DNA of 20,099 nucleotides from CALLVY01 sp937899855 (GCA_039820405.1 JBCBQC010000108.1:1-20099), one strand, 5' to 3'. Positions 6,889 to 16,204 are shown, counted from the stretch's first letter. Program-made: numbers and translations. The notes: generated from the sequence alone by a model not told the origin.

Positions 6889-7893
6889 ATGGCCGAACAG
6901 AATTTTGTCGATTACGTAAAAATTTGCTGTCGCTCGGGTGCGGGTGGAGCGGGCTCGGCCCACCTCCTGCGCTCGAAGATCAACTCGAAAGGCGGCCCCG
7001 ATGGGGGAGATGGCGGTCGGGGTGGTCATATTGTCGTCCGGGGCAATCGCCAACTCTGGACCCTGTTGCCGCTGAAGTACCGCAAGCACGTCATCGCGGG
7101 GCGGGGCGGCAACGGTCGGGAGAGTCACTCGACGGGGGCCAACGGGAACGACATCGTGCTGGAGGTGCCGCTGGGAACAGTGGCCAAGGACGTGGAGACG
7201 GGGGCTCATTTGTTTGAGATTACGGAGGATGGGCAGACGCAAATCTTACTGGCCGGTGGTCGGGGGGGCTTGGGGAATGCCCACTTTAAGTCCTCGACCA
7301 ATCAGACGCCCCGCTACGCCCAGCCCGGTGAGCCGGGTAAGGAGGAGTGGAAGATTCTGGAACTCAAAGTGCTGGCCGACGTGGGTTTGGTGGGTTTTCC
7401 GAACGCGGGAAAATCGACTTTGCTTTCCGTCATCAGTGCGGCCAAACCAAAGATCGGCAGTTACGCCTTTACCACCTTGGTGCCCAACCTGGGCATCGTC
7501 AGCTACCGGGATCACCAGTCCTTCGTGATGGCCGACATACCCGGGATCATCGAAAACGCGCACGCGGGCAAGGGCATTGGTCACCGCTTTTTGCGCCACA
7601 TCGAACGCAATGCGGTACTGCTCTTTATGGTCCCCGCCGATAGCGACGACATCCAAAAGGAATACGGTATTCTGTTGCGCGAATTGGAGTTGTACAATGC
7701 CGAATTGCTCGACAAGCCCCGGGTGCTGGCCCTCACCAAAGCCGACTTGATCGACGAGGAGCTCCGGCAGTTGATCGAGGCCGAGCTGCCCGCCGGTATC
7801 CCCTACGTATTCATCTCCTCCGTCGCCCAGACCGGGCTGACCCCACTCAAGGACCTGCTGTGGCAGGCGCTCAATCCCACCCCGTTTTCGTGA
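6889..7893 (+). CDS. obg: GTPase Obg/CgtA, ribosome-assembly factor
   Basis: Obg is an essential GTPase that acts in 50S subunit maturation and links growth to nucleotide status. Residues 1-165 form the glycine-rich Obg fold (GGPDGGDGGRGG at 36-47, AGGRGGLGNAHFKSSTNQ near 122-139). The G domain follows, with G1 GFPNAGKST (169-177), G3 DIPG (216-219), switch segment AHAGKGIGHRFLRHIER, G4 TKAD (283-286) and G5-like SSVAQTGL (310-317). At 334 residues it ends directly after the G domain and lacks the C-terminal OCT domain seen in Gram-positive Obg, as is common in Gram-negative members. It is the second gene of the adk-obg pair. Confidence 0.97.
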   Translation: MAEQNFVDYVKICCRSGAGGAGSAHLLRSKINSKGGPDGGDGGRGGHIVVRGNRQLWTLLPLKYRKHVIAGRGGNGRESHSTGANGNDIVLEVPLGTVAKDVETGAHLFEITEDGQTQILLAGGRGGLGNAHFKSSTNQTPRYAQPGEPGKEEWKILELKVLADVGLVGFPNAGKSTLLSVISAAKPKIGSYAFTTLVPNLGIVSYRDHQSFVMADIPGIIENAHAGKGIGHRFLRHIERNAVLLFMVPADSDDIQKEYGILLRELELYNAELLDKPRVLALTKADLIDEELRQLIEAELPAGIPYVFISSVAQTGLTPLKDLLWQALNPTPFS

Positions 7894-8033
7894 GACCGGA
7901 CGCGAATCTCAGCCCTTTCCTTTGACAATTCATCCCCCCGATTCCACAATTCACCCAAATTCGTTCGACAATTTGGCAAATCCAGGGGATTATTGTACCG
8001 TCAACGTTAGCTTAAATTCAAAATACCCACGGA

Positions 8034-10418
8034 ATGAAACATCGGTACATTACCCTCCTTTTAATCCTTTTTGGAAGTTTTCCACTCCTCGCTCAGCAAA
8101 CCGTACGGGGCACCATCATCGACCAACAATCCGAGATTCCGATCATCGGGGCGACGATCGAGCTGCTCAACAGTGCGGACTACGCTGGGGCGGTGACCGA
8201 TGTGGATGGCCAGTTTGAAATCAAAAACGTGCCTTACGGGCGGCAAGCTTTTCGGATCAGCTACCTGGGTTACAACAGCATCACGCTACCCAATATTTTG
8301 GTGACCGCCGGCAAGGAGGTGATCCTGGACGTGGGGATGGAAGAATCGGTGATCGAGATGGCCGAGGTGGTGGTGACGGCGGAGGTGGAAAAGGACCAGG
8401 CCAACAACGAGATGGCGAGTATCAGTGCGCGGTCGTTTACCCTGGAGGAGGTGACGCGTTTTTCGGGGGGACGGAACGATGTGTCGCGGCTGGCGAGCAA
8501 TTTTGCGGGGGTGAGTACGGCCGATGATTCGCGCAACGACATCGTCATTCGGGGCAATTCGCCCACCGGGGTGCTCTGGCGTTTGGAAGGCATTCCCATT
8601 CCGAACCCCAACCACTTTGCCACCCTGGGTACGACGGGTGGGCCGGTGAGCGCCATCAATACCAACCTGCTGCGGAACTCGGATTTTTTGACCTCGGCTT
8701 TTCCTTCGGAATACGGCAACGCCACGGCGGGCGTCTTTGACATTGGCTTTCGCTCGGGCAACCGCAGCCGTTACGAGTTTACGGCGCAGCTGGCGGCCTT
8801 TAGCGGTTTGGAGGCGATGGTGGAAGGGCCCCTGGGCGCCAATAAGAAAGGTTCTTTCCTGGTCAGCTACCGTTATTCCTTCGTGGAGATTGCCAACATC
8901 CTGGGTATCCCGGTGGGGACCAACGCGACGCCCAATTACAGCGACCTGTCCTTTAAGTTGGATTTTGCCAATGGCAAGGCCGGCAAGTTTTCCATCTTTG
9001 GCATTGGCGGAACGAGCGATATCGAATTTTTGGCGGAGGAGCTGGACGAGAACGACCTCTTTGCCGATCCCAATCGCGACTCCCGGGCCGAATCCAATCT
9101 CGGCATCCTCGGGGTAAAGCACAACATCATCCTCGACGAAAGGACCTACGTCCGGACCGTGGTGGCGGCTTCCACCGCCCAGAGCGACTTTGACGAATCG
9201 GACTTGCTGGACAATGGGCGAACCTTTCCGGTCACCCGTATCCGCGACGTCAACGATCGCTACACCCTGTCCTCTTATCTAAACCGAAAATTCAACGCCA
9301 AACTCAGCCTGCGTACCGGTATCCTGGTGGAGTATTTCAACCTCAGCACCCAGGTCGACGACCGCGACGAAACCCCCGATCTCGACGGCGACGGCGAACC
9401 CGATTGGGAGACCGTCCGCGACTTTGATGGCGGGCTGACGCTTTACCAAGCCTTTGCGCAGTCGAAGTATAAGTTTAACGAAAAGTGGGTGCTCAATGCC
9501 GGGATTCACGGTCAGTTTTTGGACTTCAACGATACCTACGCGGTGGAGCCCCGGGTGGCGATGATCTACAATTTTGCGCGCAACCAAAAGTTGAGTATTG
9601 GCTACGGTGTGCACAATCAGATGCAACCCTTGCCGGTCTTTTTCTTTGAGGAGCAGGTGGTACCGGGACAGTTTGAGCAGACGAATCGGGACTTGGACTT
9701 TACGGAGAGTCAGCACCTGGTGTTGGGCTACGATCTAAAGTTTGGCACCGACTGGCGGATCAAGGCCGAGACTTATTATCAGTGGATTTCGGACGTGGCG
9801 GTGGAGCCGGAGCCGAGTAGTTTTTCGATTTTGAACGCGGGGGCGGACTTTGCTTTTCCGTTGGTGGGCTCCTTGGTCAACGAGGGGACGGGGCGCAATT
9901 ACGGTTTGGAATTGACGGTGGAGAAATTCTTTAGCCAGGGCTACTACGGTTTGTTTACGGCTTCGGTATTCCAGTCGCGTTACGAAGGCAGCGACGGGAT
10001 TGAGCGCAATACGGCTTTTAACAATCAGTACGTTTTTAACGTGCTGGCGGGTAAGGAATTCCGCTTGGGTAAGGACCGTCGCAATGCCTTGACTTTTGAT
10101 ATGAAGTTGACCAATGCGGGCGGGCGCTTCTTTACGCCGATCGACTTGGAGCTGTCGCAGCAGTTTGAAACGGAAGTCCTGATTGAGGAAGAAGCCTTTA
10201 GCGAGCAATTTGATCCTTACTTCCGTTTGGACCTCAAGATTGGCTACCAGCTCAACAGTAAGAAGCGGCGTTTTTCGCAGCAGTTTTTCCTGGACTTCCA
10301 GAACGTGACGAACAACGAGAACGTCTTTACGCGGCGCTACAATCCACAGACGAACGAGATCAATACGGTTTTGCAGTCGGGCTTTTTCCCGGACGTGTTG
10401 TATCGGGTGCAGTTTTAG
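8034..10418 (+). CDS. TonB-dependent outer-membrane receptor with CarboxypepD_reg-like domain
   Basis: This 794-residue protein is probably an active-transport receptor of the outer membrane, energised by TonB. A signal peptide ends at about LLA-Q (residue 20/21). Residues 21-105 form the carboxypeptidase-regulatory-like beta domain (TVRGTIIDQQSEIPIIGATIEL, then NVPYGRQAFRISYLGY). The plug runs about 125-240 and includes DIVIRGNSPTGVLWRLEGIPIPNPNHF. The rest is a 22-strand-type barrel with many aromatic girdle residues, ending in phenylalanine (YRVQF), the outer-membrane insertion signal. An acidic loop DLDGDGEPDWE (449-459) resembles a calcium-binding EF-hand loop. No SusD gene accompanies it, so it is not a typical SusC glycan importer; the substrate is unknown. 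It is separated by 140 bases from obg and has its own terminator. Confidence 0.93.
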   Translation: MKHRYITLLLILFGSFPLLAQQTVRGTIIDQQSEIPIIGATIELLNSADYAGAVTDVDGQFEIKNVPYGRQAFRISYLGYNSITLPNILVTAGKEVILDVGMEESVIEMAEVVVTAEVEKDQANNEMASISARSFTLEEVTRFSGGRNDVSRLASNFAGVSTADDSRNDIVIRGNSPTGVLWRLEGIPIPNPNHFATLGTTGGPVSAINTNLLRNSDFLTSAFPSEYGNATAGVFDIGFRSGNRSRYEFTAQLAAFSGLEAMVEGPLGANKKGSFLVSYRYSFVEIANILGIPVGTNATPNYSDLSFKLDFANGKAGKFSIFGIGGTSDIEFLAEELDENDLFADPNRDSRAESNLGILGVKHNIILDERTYVRTVVAASTAQSDFDESDLLDNGRTFPVTRIRDVNDRYTLSSYLNRKFNAKLSLRTGILVEYFNLSTQVDDRDETPDLDGDGEPDWETVRDFDGGLTLYQAFAQSKYKFNEKWVLNAGIHGQFLDFNDTYAVEPRVAMIYNFARNQKLSIGYGVHNQMQPLPVFFFEEQVVPGQFEQTNRDLDFTESQHLVLGYDLKFGTDWRIKAETYYQWISDVAVEPEPSSFSILNAGADFAFPLVGSLVNEGTGRNYGLELTVEKFFSQGYYGLFTASVFQSRYEGSDGIERNTAFNNQYVFNVLAGKEFRLGKDRRNALTFDMKLTNAGGRFFTPIDLELSQQFETEVLIEEEAFSEQFDPYFRLDLKIGYQLNSKKRRFSQQFFLDFQNVTNNENVFTRRYNPQTNEINTVLQSGFFPDVLYRVQF

Positions 10419-10450
10419 GGAGAGGTGTTGAGTGGTGATGTTTAGGGCGG

Positions 10451-10480
10451 AGGCGCCTCATCCGGGAGGGTGGGGCGTCT
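10451..10480 (+). terminator. Rho-independent terminator after the TonB-dependent receptor
   Basis: A 13-bp stem (10451-10463 with 10468-10480, including a few G-U pairs) has a GGGA loop and is followed by the T-rich TTGTTATTTTT. It lies 33 bases after the receptor stop codon. It separates the receptor from the RHS operon downstream. Confidence 0.8.
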
Positions 10481-10521
10481 TTGTTATTTTTAAATGGCCT
10501 TGAAAAAAAGCGTATTGATTG

Positions 10522-10553
10522 TTTGTTTTTTTGGGTGCACTAACCTAACTTTG
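10522..10553 (+). promoter_or_regulatory. Bacteroidota-type promoter of the RHS operon
   Basis: TTTG at 10522-10525 and TAACTTTG at 10546-10553 are exact matches to the -33 (TTTG) and -7 (TAnnTTTG) elements of Bacteroidota sigma-70 promoters, with 20 bases between them, within the usual spacing. This is the best promoter in the window. Transcription would start near 10560 and give a leader of about 190 bases before the SpvB-like gene. Confidence 0.7.
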
Positions 10554-10753
10554 GGTAGAGACTATAAAGCACATGAAAATGTAAGACGCAAGCACCTATC
10601 CTCTTCGTTTTCTTTTTCATAAAAAAATAACGTTGTCATCGTGCGTATTCTTGGAGTACCTCCAAGGTTAGGCATTCGTTTTAAATCGGTGAACCACTAC
10701 ACCCAATGCGGTGCGGTGAGGAGCCCTATCTAACCTGTAAAAAAATATAAGTT

Positions 10754-13700
10754 ATGACGCTGATCAGTCGTCGGACGCGCTCGCTATGGGCGGCGTTCTT
10801 CCTCGTCACTTTATTGCAAAGTTTATTGCTGCCCAGTGTGGCCCACGCCTTGACTTCCGGGCCCACCACCCCGGAGGTGGCGGACTTTGAGGCTGTTGAT
10901 GCCACGGATATGGTCAATTTGCTGACGGGGGATTTTGTTTACAATTTACCCCTGCTTAACGTACCCGGTCCCGAAGGTGGTTTTCCGATCAATTTGTTTT
11001 ACCACGCGGGCATCAAGACGCAGCAGGAGGCTTCGGCTTACGGTTTGGGTTGGGGGATTAATCCCGGTGCCATCACGCGCTCGGTGGTGGGTTTTCCCGA
11101 CGATTATCTGGCGGAGACCGGAGGGGCCAGCAATGTTTACTCCATCTACGATGATCGTTACGATAGCGGGATTACGGAGACGGCCTATAGTTTTGGTGTT
11201 TCCATTCCTCGAACGCAAATTGGTTTTACCTTTACGGAGAACTCCAACTCTCGACTGGGCAACTACGGTACCACCACCATGCGGGTGGGGGATTTATACG
11301 AAGGAGGTAGTACCTACTCGGCTAGCGGCTGGGCCCAGTCGCACCAGATTTTGCCGAGCGTGGTGAAATTTTTGTCCCAAAATCAATATCCCACGGCAAC
11401 GGGACTGAGCAATATCACTAGCCAGTCCACTACCTATTCCCTCTCGGATGGTATTGTCAATACGATCAATGGTAAAAGCGGAGATTGGAATTACGAAGTA
11501 ACTTCCCAGACCCGGCTGTCCCTATTGGGAAGAAGGGAGGTGACCACCCGTCGTTGGTTGGACATCTCCAAGCCCGTCAAGGCTTTTGGTAGCCTGGGCG
11601 ATGGCCTGGGGCAACACGCGCAACAGGGGCTTTCCACTGGTTTTGCCGTTCAGCTCGACCTGATCGAAGATCAGAATACCGCTAAGGAGGAGGACAATTC
11701 CGGTACGGTGGGCTTTGCTCACGATCGGTATTTGGTACAGGGGGCGCAGGTGGGTGGAAGTCTTCAGCCGGTCATTTACCAAAACGGTTCTTTGCGGGGG
11801 CGGGAGTTGATTGCCAATAACGAGCCGCATACTGCTTACCACGAACTGAAAGCCTTCGACGGGTATTTCACCACCAACGATACGGAGGATAAGCCGCGCT
11901 TTCGCTACCGGGGAGAATTTGCGGCCAATTACGAAATGCCCTCGGGAAATATTTCCATCAGTGGGACCGCTCCGCTCAACGTACAGGCCTCCAGCAGTTC
12001 CTTTATCGCTTCGCCCACGGACGATCCGGTCCGTGGTTTTAAACGCCGTTATTTAAAGGGTAAAAAGTACGTGGAATATTTTGGATTGTTCGATATGGGC
12101 TACTTTGCTCGGGGACAGGGGCATTCCCCGGAGGCTACCAAAAAGGTCAAGAATTTTGTCCTCAATATTCCTCCCAATTACGTAGAAAGCGATTTCGGCA
12201 ATTCCAAGGTCCACGCCTTTAAGGTCACCGACGAAAGTGGGGTGGAGCACCATTACGGGCTACCGGTATTTATCAGCTACGAAGAAAGCGTCAACTTTGA
12301 AGCAGAACGTTTAAAGGCCGGGCAGTTGGAAGAGCAGACGAGCCCCGCCGAGGCGTACAGTCGTCAGCGCAAGGCTTCGGCCTATCCCTACGCTTGGTTG
12401 CAAACCGCCCAGCTCGGTCCGGACTACCTGGATCGCAACGACAATGGCCGTTGTGATCCGGCGGATTATGGAAGCTACATCCGCTTTGCCTACGGCAACC
12501 ACACTCAAGATAAACCTTATCCCTTCCGAGGGCCTTACACGGGCTACGACTTCGACCCTACCCTTAGCACCAAGGGGGCGACTTTTGGCGAAAAGCAACT
12601 TTTTTATCCCAACTGTATCCAGACCCGCACCCACACCGCCCTGTTTTTCCAAAGCGAACGTTTGGACGGACGGGGGGCTAGTAAGGATGCCTTGGATGCC
12701 AGTCTTAACGCTAATGAGTATACGTTTGATCAGCTAAAAACGGATAAGATTGTGTTGCTGCGCAACGAAGATGTCAAGGCCCTACTCGCCAGCGGGCATT
12801 TGGTGGATAAGGGGGTCGATTGGAATGCGGCAACGGATGGTACGCACCTGCCCTACCTCGCGGCGGACTACAACAGCACGATCGAGCAAAAAGCGCTACG
12901 GATTATTGAGTTCAATTACGATTACACGCTTTGTAGGGGGACCGATAATTCCGTGGCACCTGGGCAGGGCAAGCTGACCCTACAAAGTTTGCGCTTCTTT
13001 GGTCAGGGACGTAGCTCGGCCCTGCCGGCTTACAACTTTGGCTACGATCACTACAATCCACTGGCGAATCCCAACTTTGCCCGGGATGCCTACGATCGCT
13101 GGGGCTATTACAAAGGTGATGTGGAACTGGTGGGGCCAATGGGTGCCCGCTATCCCAAGCATCGCAAGGTGACCTGCTCGACCCTTGATCCGGCTGCTTG
13201 GAGCCTGCGTTCGATCGAACTACCGGTGGGTGGTAAAATTAAGGTGAACTACGAAACGGACCGTTACTACCGCGTGGCCAATGGTGACTTTAGTATTGCC
13301 TACGATCAACTGCGTTCGTTTCAATCTTCCTCGCCGCTGGACTACAGCGCGGAGTTTTTTACGGCCGAGTACGGCGCACAAAAGATTAAGATTCCCAATA
13401 CTGATCGGGGGCAAGCCCTCAAAGCCTATTTGGAGGAGGCCAAAAACAACAACCGATCGGTGAGTTTGGTGACCCGACACGATTTCAACGGCGATCCCAA
13501 TGCCGGGCAGGAATACTGTGAAAATTACGAGGTGACGAACATCAATACCCTACCGAGTGGAGAATTTGAAGCTCATTTTAGCAGTACCGTTTATCCCGTT
13601 TTTGATCCCCACCTGATTATTACCGCGGTCGTGCTCCGGACGATTGGTCAGGCCCACGAAACGGTGTGTAACGTTGGTGGGGAGTCCGCCGTTTTTGGCG

Positions 13701-15661
13701 GGGGGATTAGGGTGCAGCAAATTCAAGTACTCAATGGCAATGACGAGGTACAGTATAGCCAGGAATACCACTACGAGAAGTCCGTTCAGGGGAACGGGTA
13801 TTCGTCGGGGGTAACGGCTTTGGAGCCGCCGGCTCTGGAGGTCGATAAGGGAGCCTTGCTATTCGAGTGGGGCGATGCCCGCAATACCTCGATCGGCGGG
13901 GTGGGGCCGGGCGTGACTTATTCGGACGTGATGGTACTGGAAAAGGCCAAGGACGGGAGCTTTGTCAGCAAGACCAAATACCAATTTGAAACTTACGACG
14001 AGGCTACCCACCTCCAGGTCAACAATACGGAGTACCCACAGACGAACGGTGCCCGAACCTTTATCAATCAGGTGCTCGACAAGACCAATTACTTGGGGAG
14101 ACCACTAGCGGTGGAAAGCTATAATTCCCAGGGCCTCCTGGAAAGTAAAAAGACTTACGAATACTACGACGTCCCCCCCAATCGTCAGGGCATCACCAAA
14201 GAGGTCGTCCACTCCATTCGTTCGCGTACCCGGGCCTTTGGCAACTCCAACTGTTGGGTAGATGGATACGCGGCTTACAACTACGAAATTCTTGGCATCA
14301 GTGCGGAGCCGTACAAGGCGCTGATTACCGAAAAGCACAGCTATCCTTCGGTACTAAAGAAAGTGATTACGGAAAGCAATGGTTACCAAAATAGTACGGA
14401 CTACGTGGTCTTTGATTTCTTTACGGGAGAAAATACGACCCGCATTGATACGGATGCCAATGGTCGTCGCTTAAAGACGATTCGCTGGCTGGCGGCGAGC
14501 AAATACCCCGCGATGGGCTCCAAGGTCGACGATGAGGAGCATCACCACATGTTGGTCCAGTCGACCTATACCCAGGTATCGGAGATCAATCAAAACGGCT
14601 ACGAGTTGGGGCTCTTGTCGGCCAGTATCAACACCTGGGAAGAGGACTGGCTGTACCGGGAGCGATTGGGGGATTTTTATACCAATGCCCAAACGCCAGT
14701 GGGGGAGGAGGTCTTCCGACCCAAGGCCAATTACGTCTGGGAGGGCAATACCCAGCGGCCCGACGGTACGAGCAGTGACTATCCCGCGCCCGTGGATCAA
14801 AATTTTGACTGGGTCACCAATACCCCACAAAATGGATCGAGTTGGTTGAGGTTGAATCGGATCGATCGTTACGATCATCATTCTCAGGCCCTGGAGCGGA
14901 TGGATGTCAATGACAACTACGCGGCGACCAAGCTGGGTTACGATGAGACCCTGGTCCTGGCCACCTGTGGCCATTCGAGGTATACCGAATTCTACTATTC
15001 CGGTGCCGAGGATCCCATCGGTAGTACGGGCCACTACGGTGGCGAGGTCCGTAACCTCAACGGCATCACCAATACCGATTCGACCTTTGCCCATACCGGT
15101 AGCAACAGCACCCAAGTACCGCCCAATAAGTACGGCTTTATCATCAACCCTTCGGTCGACTCGGACCTCCGCCGGGATAAACACTACCGGGCCCAGGTCT
15201 GGCTTTACGACAATGGGAACCTGGCCTCGAAAAAACTATTTGCTCACTATTCGGATATGAACGGTAACATCCTGGGGCCCACCGTCAATGCTTACCGCGA
15301 GGTAAAGGGAGATGCCTATATCTTGCGGGCGGGGAATTGGGTACGGCTGGATCTGGATGTGGAAATCGAAGCGTCTATACCGGTCGGTCGGCGCCTGACT
15401 GTGGGCGTAACCAATTTGGCCGCCAGCCCGAGTGATGCCTACTTCGACGATTTTCGGTTTGCGCCCCTCGACGCGGCCGTGACCTCCTACGTCTACGACC
15501 CGGAGACCGACGAGCTGCGCTTTGTCCTTGATGCTGAAAATATTTTTACGGAATACCAATACGATGCCCTGGGGCGCTTGGAGAAAGTGTACCAAGAAAC
15601 CACGGAAAACCCCACCGGTCGCCGACTGGTATCCAAACACCAAATCAATTATGCGCGCTAA
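10754..15661 (+). CDS. Giant secreted protein, SpvB/TcB-like N-terminus, single C-terminal YD repeat
   Basis: This 1635-residue protein has a Sec signal peptide (basic RRTR, hydrophobic run, cleavage near VAHA-L, residue 32/33). Residues about 50-110 (LLTGDFVYNLPLLNVPG, then FYHAGI and GLGWGINPGAITR at 97-109) match the entry segment of SpvB/TcB-type YD-repeat proteins. A calcium-loop-like D-x-N-x-N-G-x-x-D-x-x-D lies at 560-571. About 1410-1565 looks like a jelly-roll (galactose-binding-like) domain ending in AYFDDFRFAP. After it come YVYDPETDEL (from 1579) and one true YD repeat, YDALGRL (1603-1609). The chain stops about 25 residues later with no RHS core, toxin or T9SS-type C-terminal domain, so it looks like the front half of an RHS system. 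It is the first gene after a good promoter, with the next gene 25 bases on. The middle 1,000 residues I cannot assign. Function is inferred. Confidence 0.85.
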   Translation: MTLISRRTRSLWAAFFLVTLLQSLLLPSVAHALTSGPTTPEVADFEAVDATDMVNLLTGDFVYNLPLLNVPGPEGGFPINLFYHAGIKTQQEASAYGLGWGINPGAITRSVVGFPDDYLAETGGASNVYSIYDDRYDSGITETAYSFGVSIPRTQIGFTFTENSNSRLGNYGTTTMRVGDLYEGGSTYSASGWAQSHQILPSVVKFLSQNQYPTATGLSNITSQSTTYSLSDGIVNTINGKSGDWNYEVTSQTRLSLLGRREVTTRRWLDISKPVKAFGSLGDGLGQHAQQGLSTGFAVQLDLIEDQNTAKEEDNSGTVGFAHDRYLVQGAQVGGSLQPVIYQNGSLRGRELIANNEPHTAYHELKAFDGYFTTNDTEDKPRFRYRGEFAANYEMPSGNISISGTAPLNVQASSSSFIASPTDDPVRGFKRRYLKGKKYVEYFGLFDMGYFARGQGHSPEATKKVKNFVLNIPPNYVESDFGNSKVHAFKVTDESGVEHHYGLPVFISYEESVNFEAERLKAGQLEEQTSPAEAYSRQRKASAYPYAWLQTAQLGPDYLDRNDNGRCDPADYGSYIRFAYGNHTQDKPYPFRGPYTGYDFDPTLSTKGATFGEKQLFYPNCIQTRTHTALFFQSERLDGRGASKDALDASLNANEYTFDQLKTDKIVLLRNEDVKALLASGHLVDKGVDWNAATDGTHLPYLAADYNSTIEQKALRIIEFNYDYTLCRGTDNSVAPGQGKLTLQSLRFFGQGRSSALPAYNFGYDHYNPLANPNFARDAYDRWGYYKGDVELVGPMGARYPKHRKVTCSTLDPAAWSLRSIELPVGGKIKVNYETDRYYRVANGDFSIAYDQLRSFQSSSPLDYSAEFFTAEYGAQKIKIPNTDRGQALKAYLEEAKNNNRSVSLVTRHDFNGDPNAGQEYCENYEVTNINTLPSGEFEAHFSSTVYPVFDPHLIITAVVLRTIGQAHETVCNVGGESAVFGGGIRVQQIQVLNGNDEVQYSQEYHYEKSVQGNGYSSGVTALEPPALEVDKGALLFEWGDARNTSIGGVGPGVTYSDVMVLEKAKDGSFVSKTKYQFETYDEATHLQVNNTEYPQTNGARTFINQVLDKTNYLGRPLAVESYNSQGLLESKKTYEYYDVPPNRQGITKEVVHSIRSRTRAFGNSNCWVDGYAAYNYEILGISAEPYKALITEKHSYPSVLKKVITESNGYQNSTDYVVFDFFTGENTTRIDTDANGRRLKTIRWLAASKYPAMGSKVDDEEHHHMLVQSTYTQVSEINQNGYELGLLSASINTWEEDWLYRERLGDFYTNAQTPVGEEVFRPKANYVWEGNTQRPDGTSSDYPAPVDQNFDWVTNTPQNGSSWLRLNRIDRYDHHSQALERMDVNDNYAATKLGYDETLVLATCGHSRYTEFYYSGAEDPIGSTGHYGGEVRNLNGITNTDSTFAHTGSNSTQVPPNKYGFIINPSVDSDLRRDKHYRAQVWLYDNGNLASKKLFAHYSDMNGNILGPTVNAYREVKGDAYILRAGNWVRLDLDVEIEASIPVGRRLTVGVTNLAASPSDAYFDDFRFAPLDAAVTSYVYDPETDELRFVLDAENIFTEYQYDALGRLEKVYQETTENPTGRRLVSKHQINYAR

Positions 15662-15686
15662 TTTGAAACATCTAAAACACCACCTC

Positions 15687-16151
15687 ATGAAAAAATTACC
15701 ATTTCTATACCACCTGTTTTTACTGTTGGTATTGGCTACCCCCATGCTGGCACAAGATACGTCCATCCTCCCCGCTCGAAAGGTCTCCCTGGTGATGGAA
15801 GTCGCGGCGGAGAATCCTCCGGAGATCATTGCGGCCATCTCCGCCGATCCGGACCGTAGCTTGGAAGAAGTATGGTTTAACAAAAAAGTGATCGTCAATC
15901 TGTTTCGCTTGACCCATCTGGCTAAGGTCCACGTCAAGTTGGGAACGACGCCCGGGGCTACCGACCACGGCCAAGCGGTATGGTCGCTGGCGGACGGCAT
16001 CGCCAGTGGCAATCTGGTGATCAGTGGCAAGACCTTGTTCCTCGATCTGGGGCAGGTCCAGGGTTATCCCAGTATTCATGTCGAAGTGATTTTGGAAGAC
16101 GAGACCGGTCAACTATCTGATCCGCAATATTTTATCCCGGTCACCAACTAG
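15687..16151 (+). CDS. Small secreted protein of unknown family between two YD-repeat genes
   Basis: This 154-residue protein is not one I recognise. It has a clear signal peptide (MKKLPF, hydrophobic FLLLVLA, cleavage near MLA-Q at residue 22/23) with no lipobox cysteine. The mature part, about 130 residues, has no cysteine and alternates hydrophobic and polar residues (KVSLVMEV, KVIVNLFRL, KVHVKLG, GNLVISGKTLFLDLG, SIHVEVILED), which suggests a small all-beta, possibly immunoglobulin-like, domain. I chose ATG 15687, although the frame is open upstream inside the previous gene, because the signal peptide starts there. It lies 25 bases after the SpvB-like gene and 102 before the RHS gene, so it is probably co-transcribed and may act with them. 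Confidence 0.85.
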   Translation: MKKLPFLYHLFLLLVLATPMLAQDTSILPARKVSLVMEVAAENPPEIIAAISADPDRSLEEVWFNKKVIVNLFRLTHLAKVHVKLGTTPGATDHGQAVWSLADGIASGNLVISGKTLFLDLGQVQGYPSIHVEVILEDETGQLSDPQYFIPVTN

Positions 16152-16160
16152 CGGTGAACT

Positions 16161-16204
16161 CCCGTGGTTGGCATACCTATAGCGGGTGGAGCGGTGTCCA
16201 CGGG
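16161..16204. repeat. Inverted repeat in the gap before the RHS gene
   Basis: Perfect 7-bp arms CCCGTGG (16161-16167) and CCACGGG (16198-16204) are separated by 30 bases. No T run follows, so it is not a standard terminator. It could pair in the transcript between the small gene and the RHS gene, or be chance. Confidence 0.3.

Larger units (their letters stand above)
10419..10753. other. Intergenic region and long 5' leader of the RHS operon
   Basis: This 335-base gap holds, in order, the receptor terminator, a good Bacteroidota promoter, and about 190 bases of untranslated leader before the ATG at 10754. The leader is AT-rich to about 10650. It contains a 7-bp hairpin CTTGGAG-TAC-CTCCAAG (10650-10666), and a three-codon frame ATG AAA ATG TAA lies at 10573-10584. 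No coding frame or known riboswitch is recognised. Confidence 0.55.

Noticed and set aside
8286..9122. 278-codon minus-strand frame inside the TonB-dependent receptor
   Set aside because: It is antisense to the plug and barrel of a complete receptor and has His/Arg-rich composition typical of shadow frames.
10754..15661. Type IX secretion C-terminal sorting domain on the SpvB-like protein
   Set aside because: The last residues are YD-repeat sequence, with no typical C-terminal sorting domain pattern. Export beyond the periplasm cannot be claimed this way.
15522..15686. Upstream in-frame extension of the small secreted protein
   Set aside because: It would overlap the end of the SpvB-like gene by 140 bases and bury the signal peptide. 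ATG 15687 puts MKKLPF at the start.
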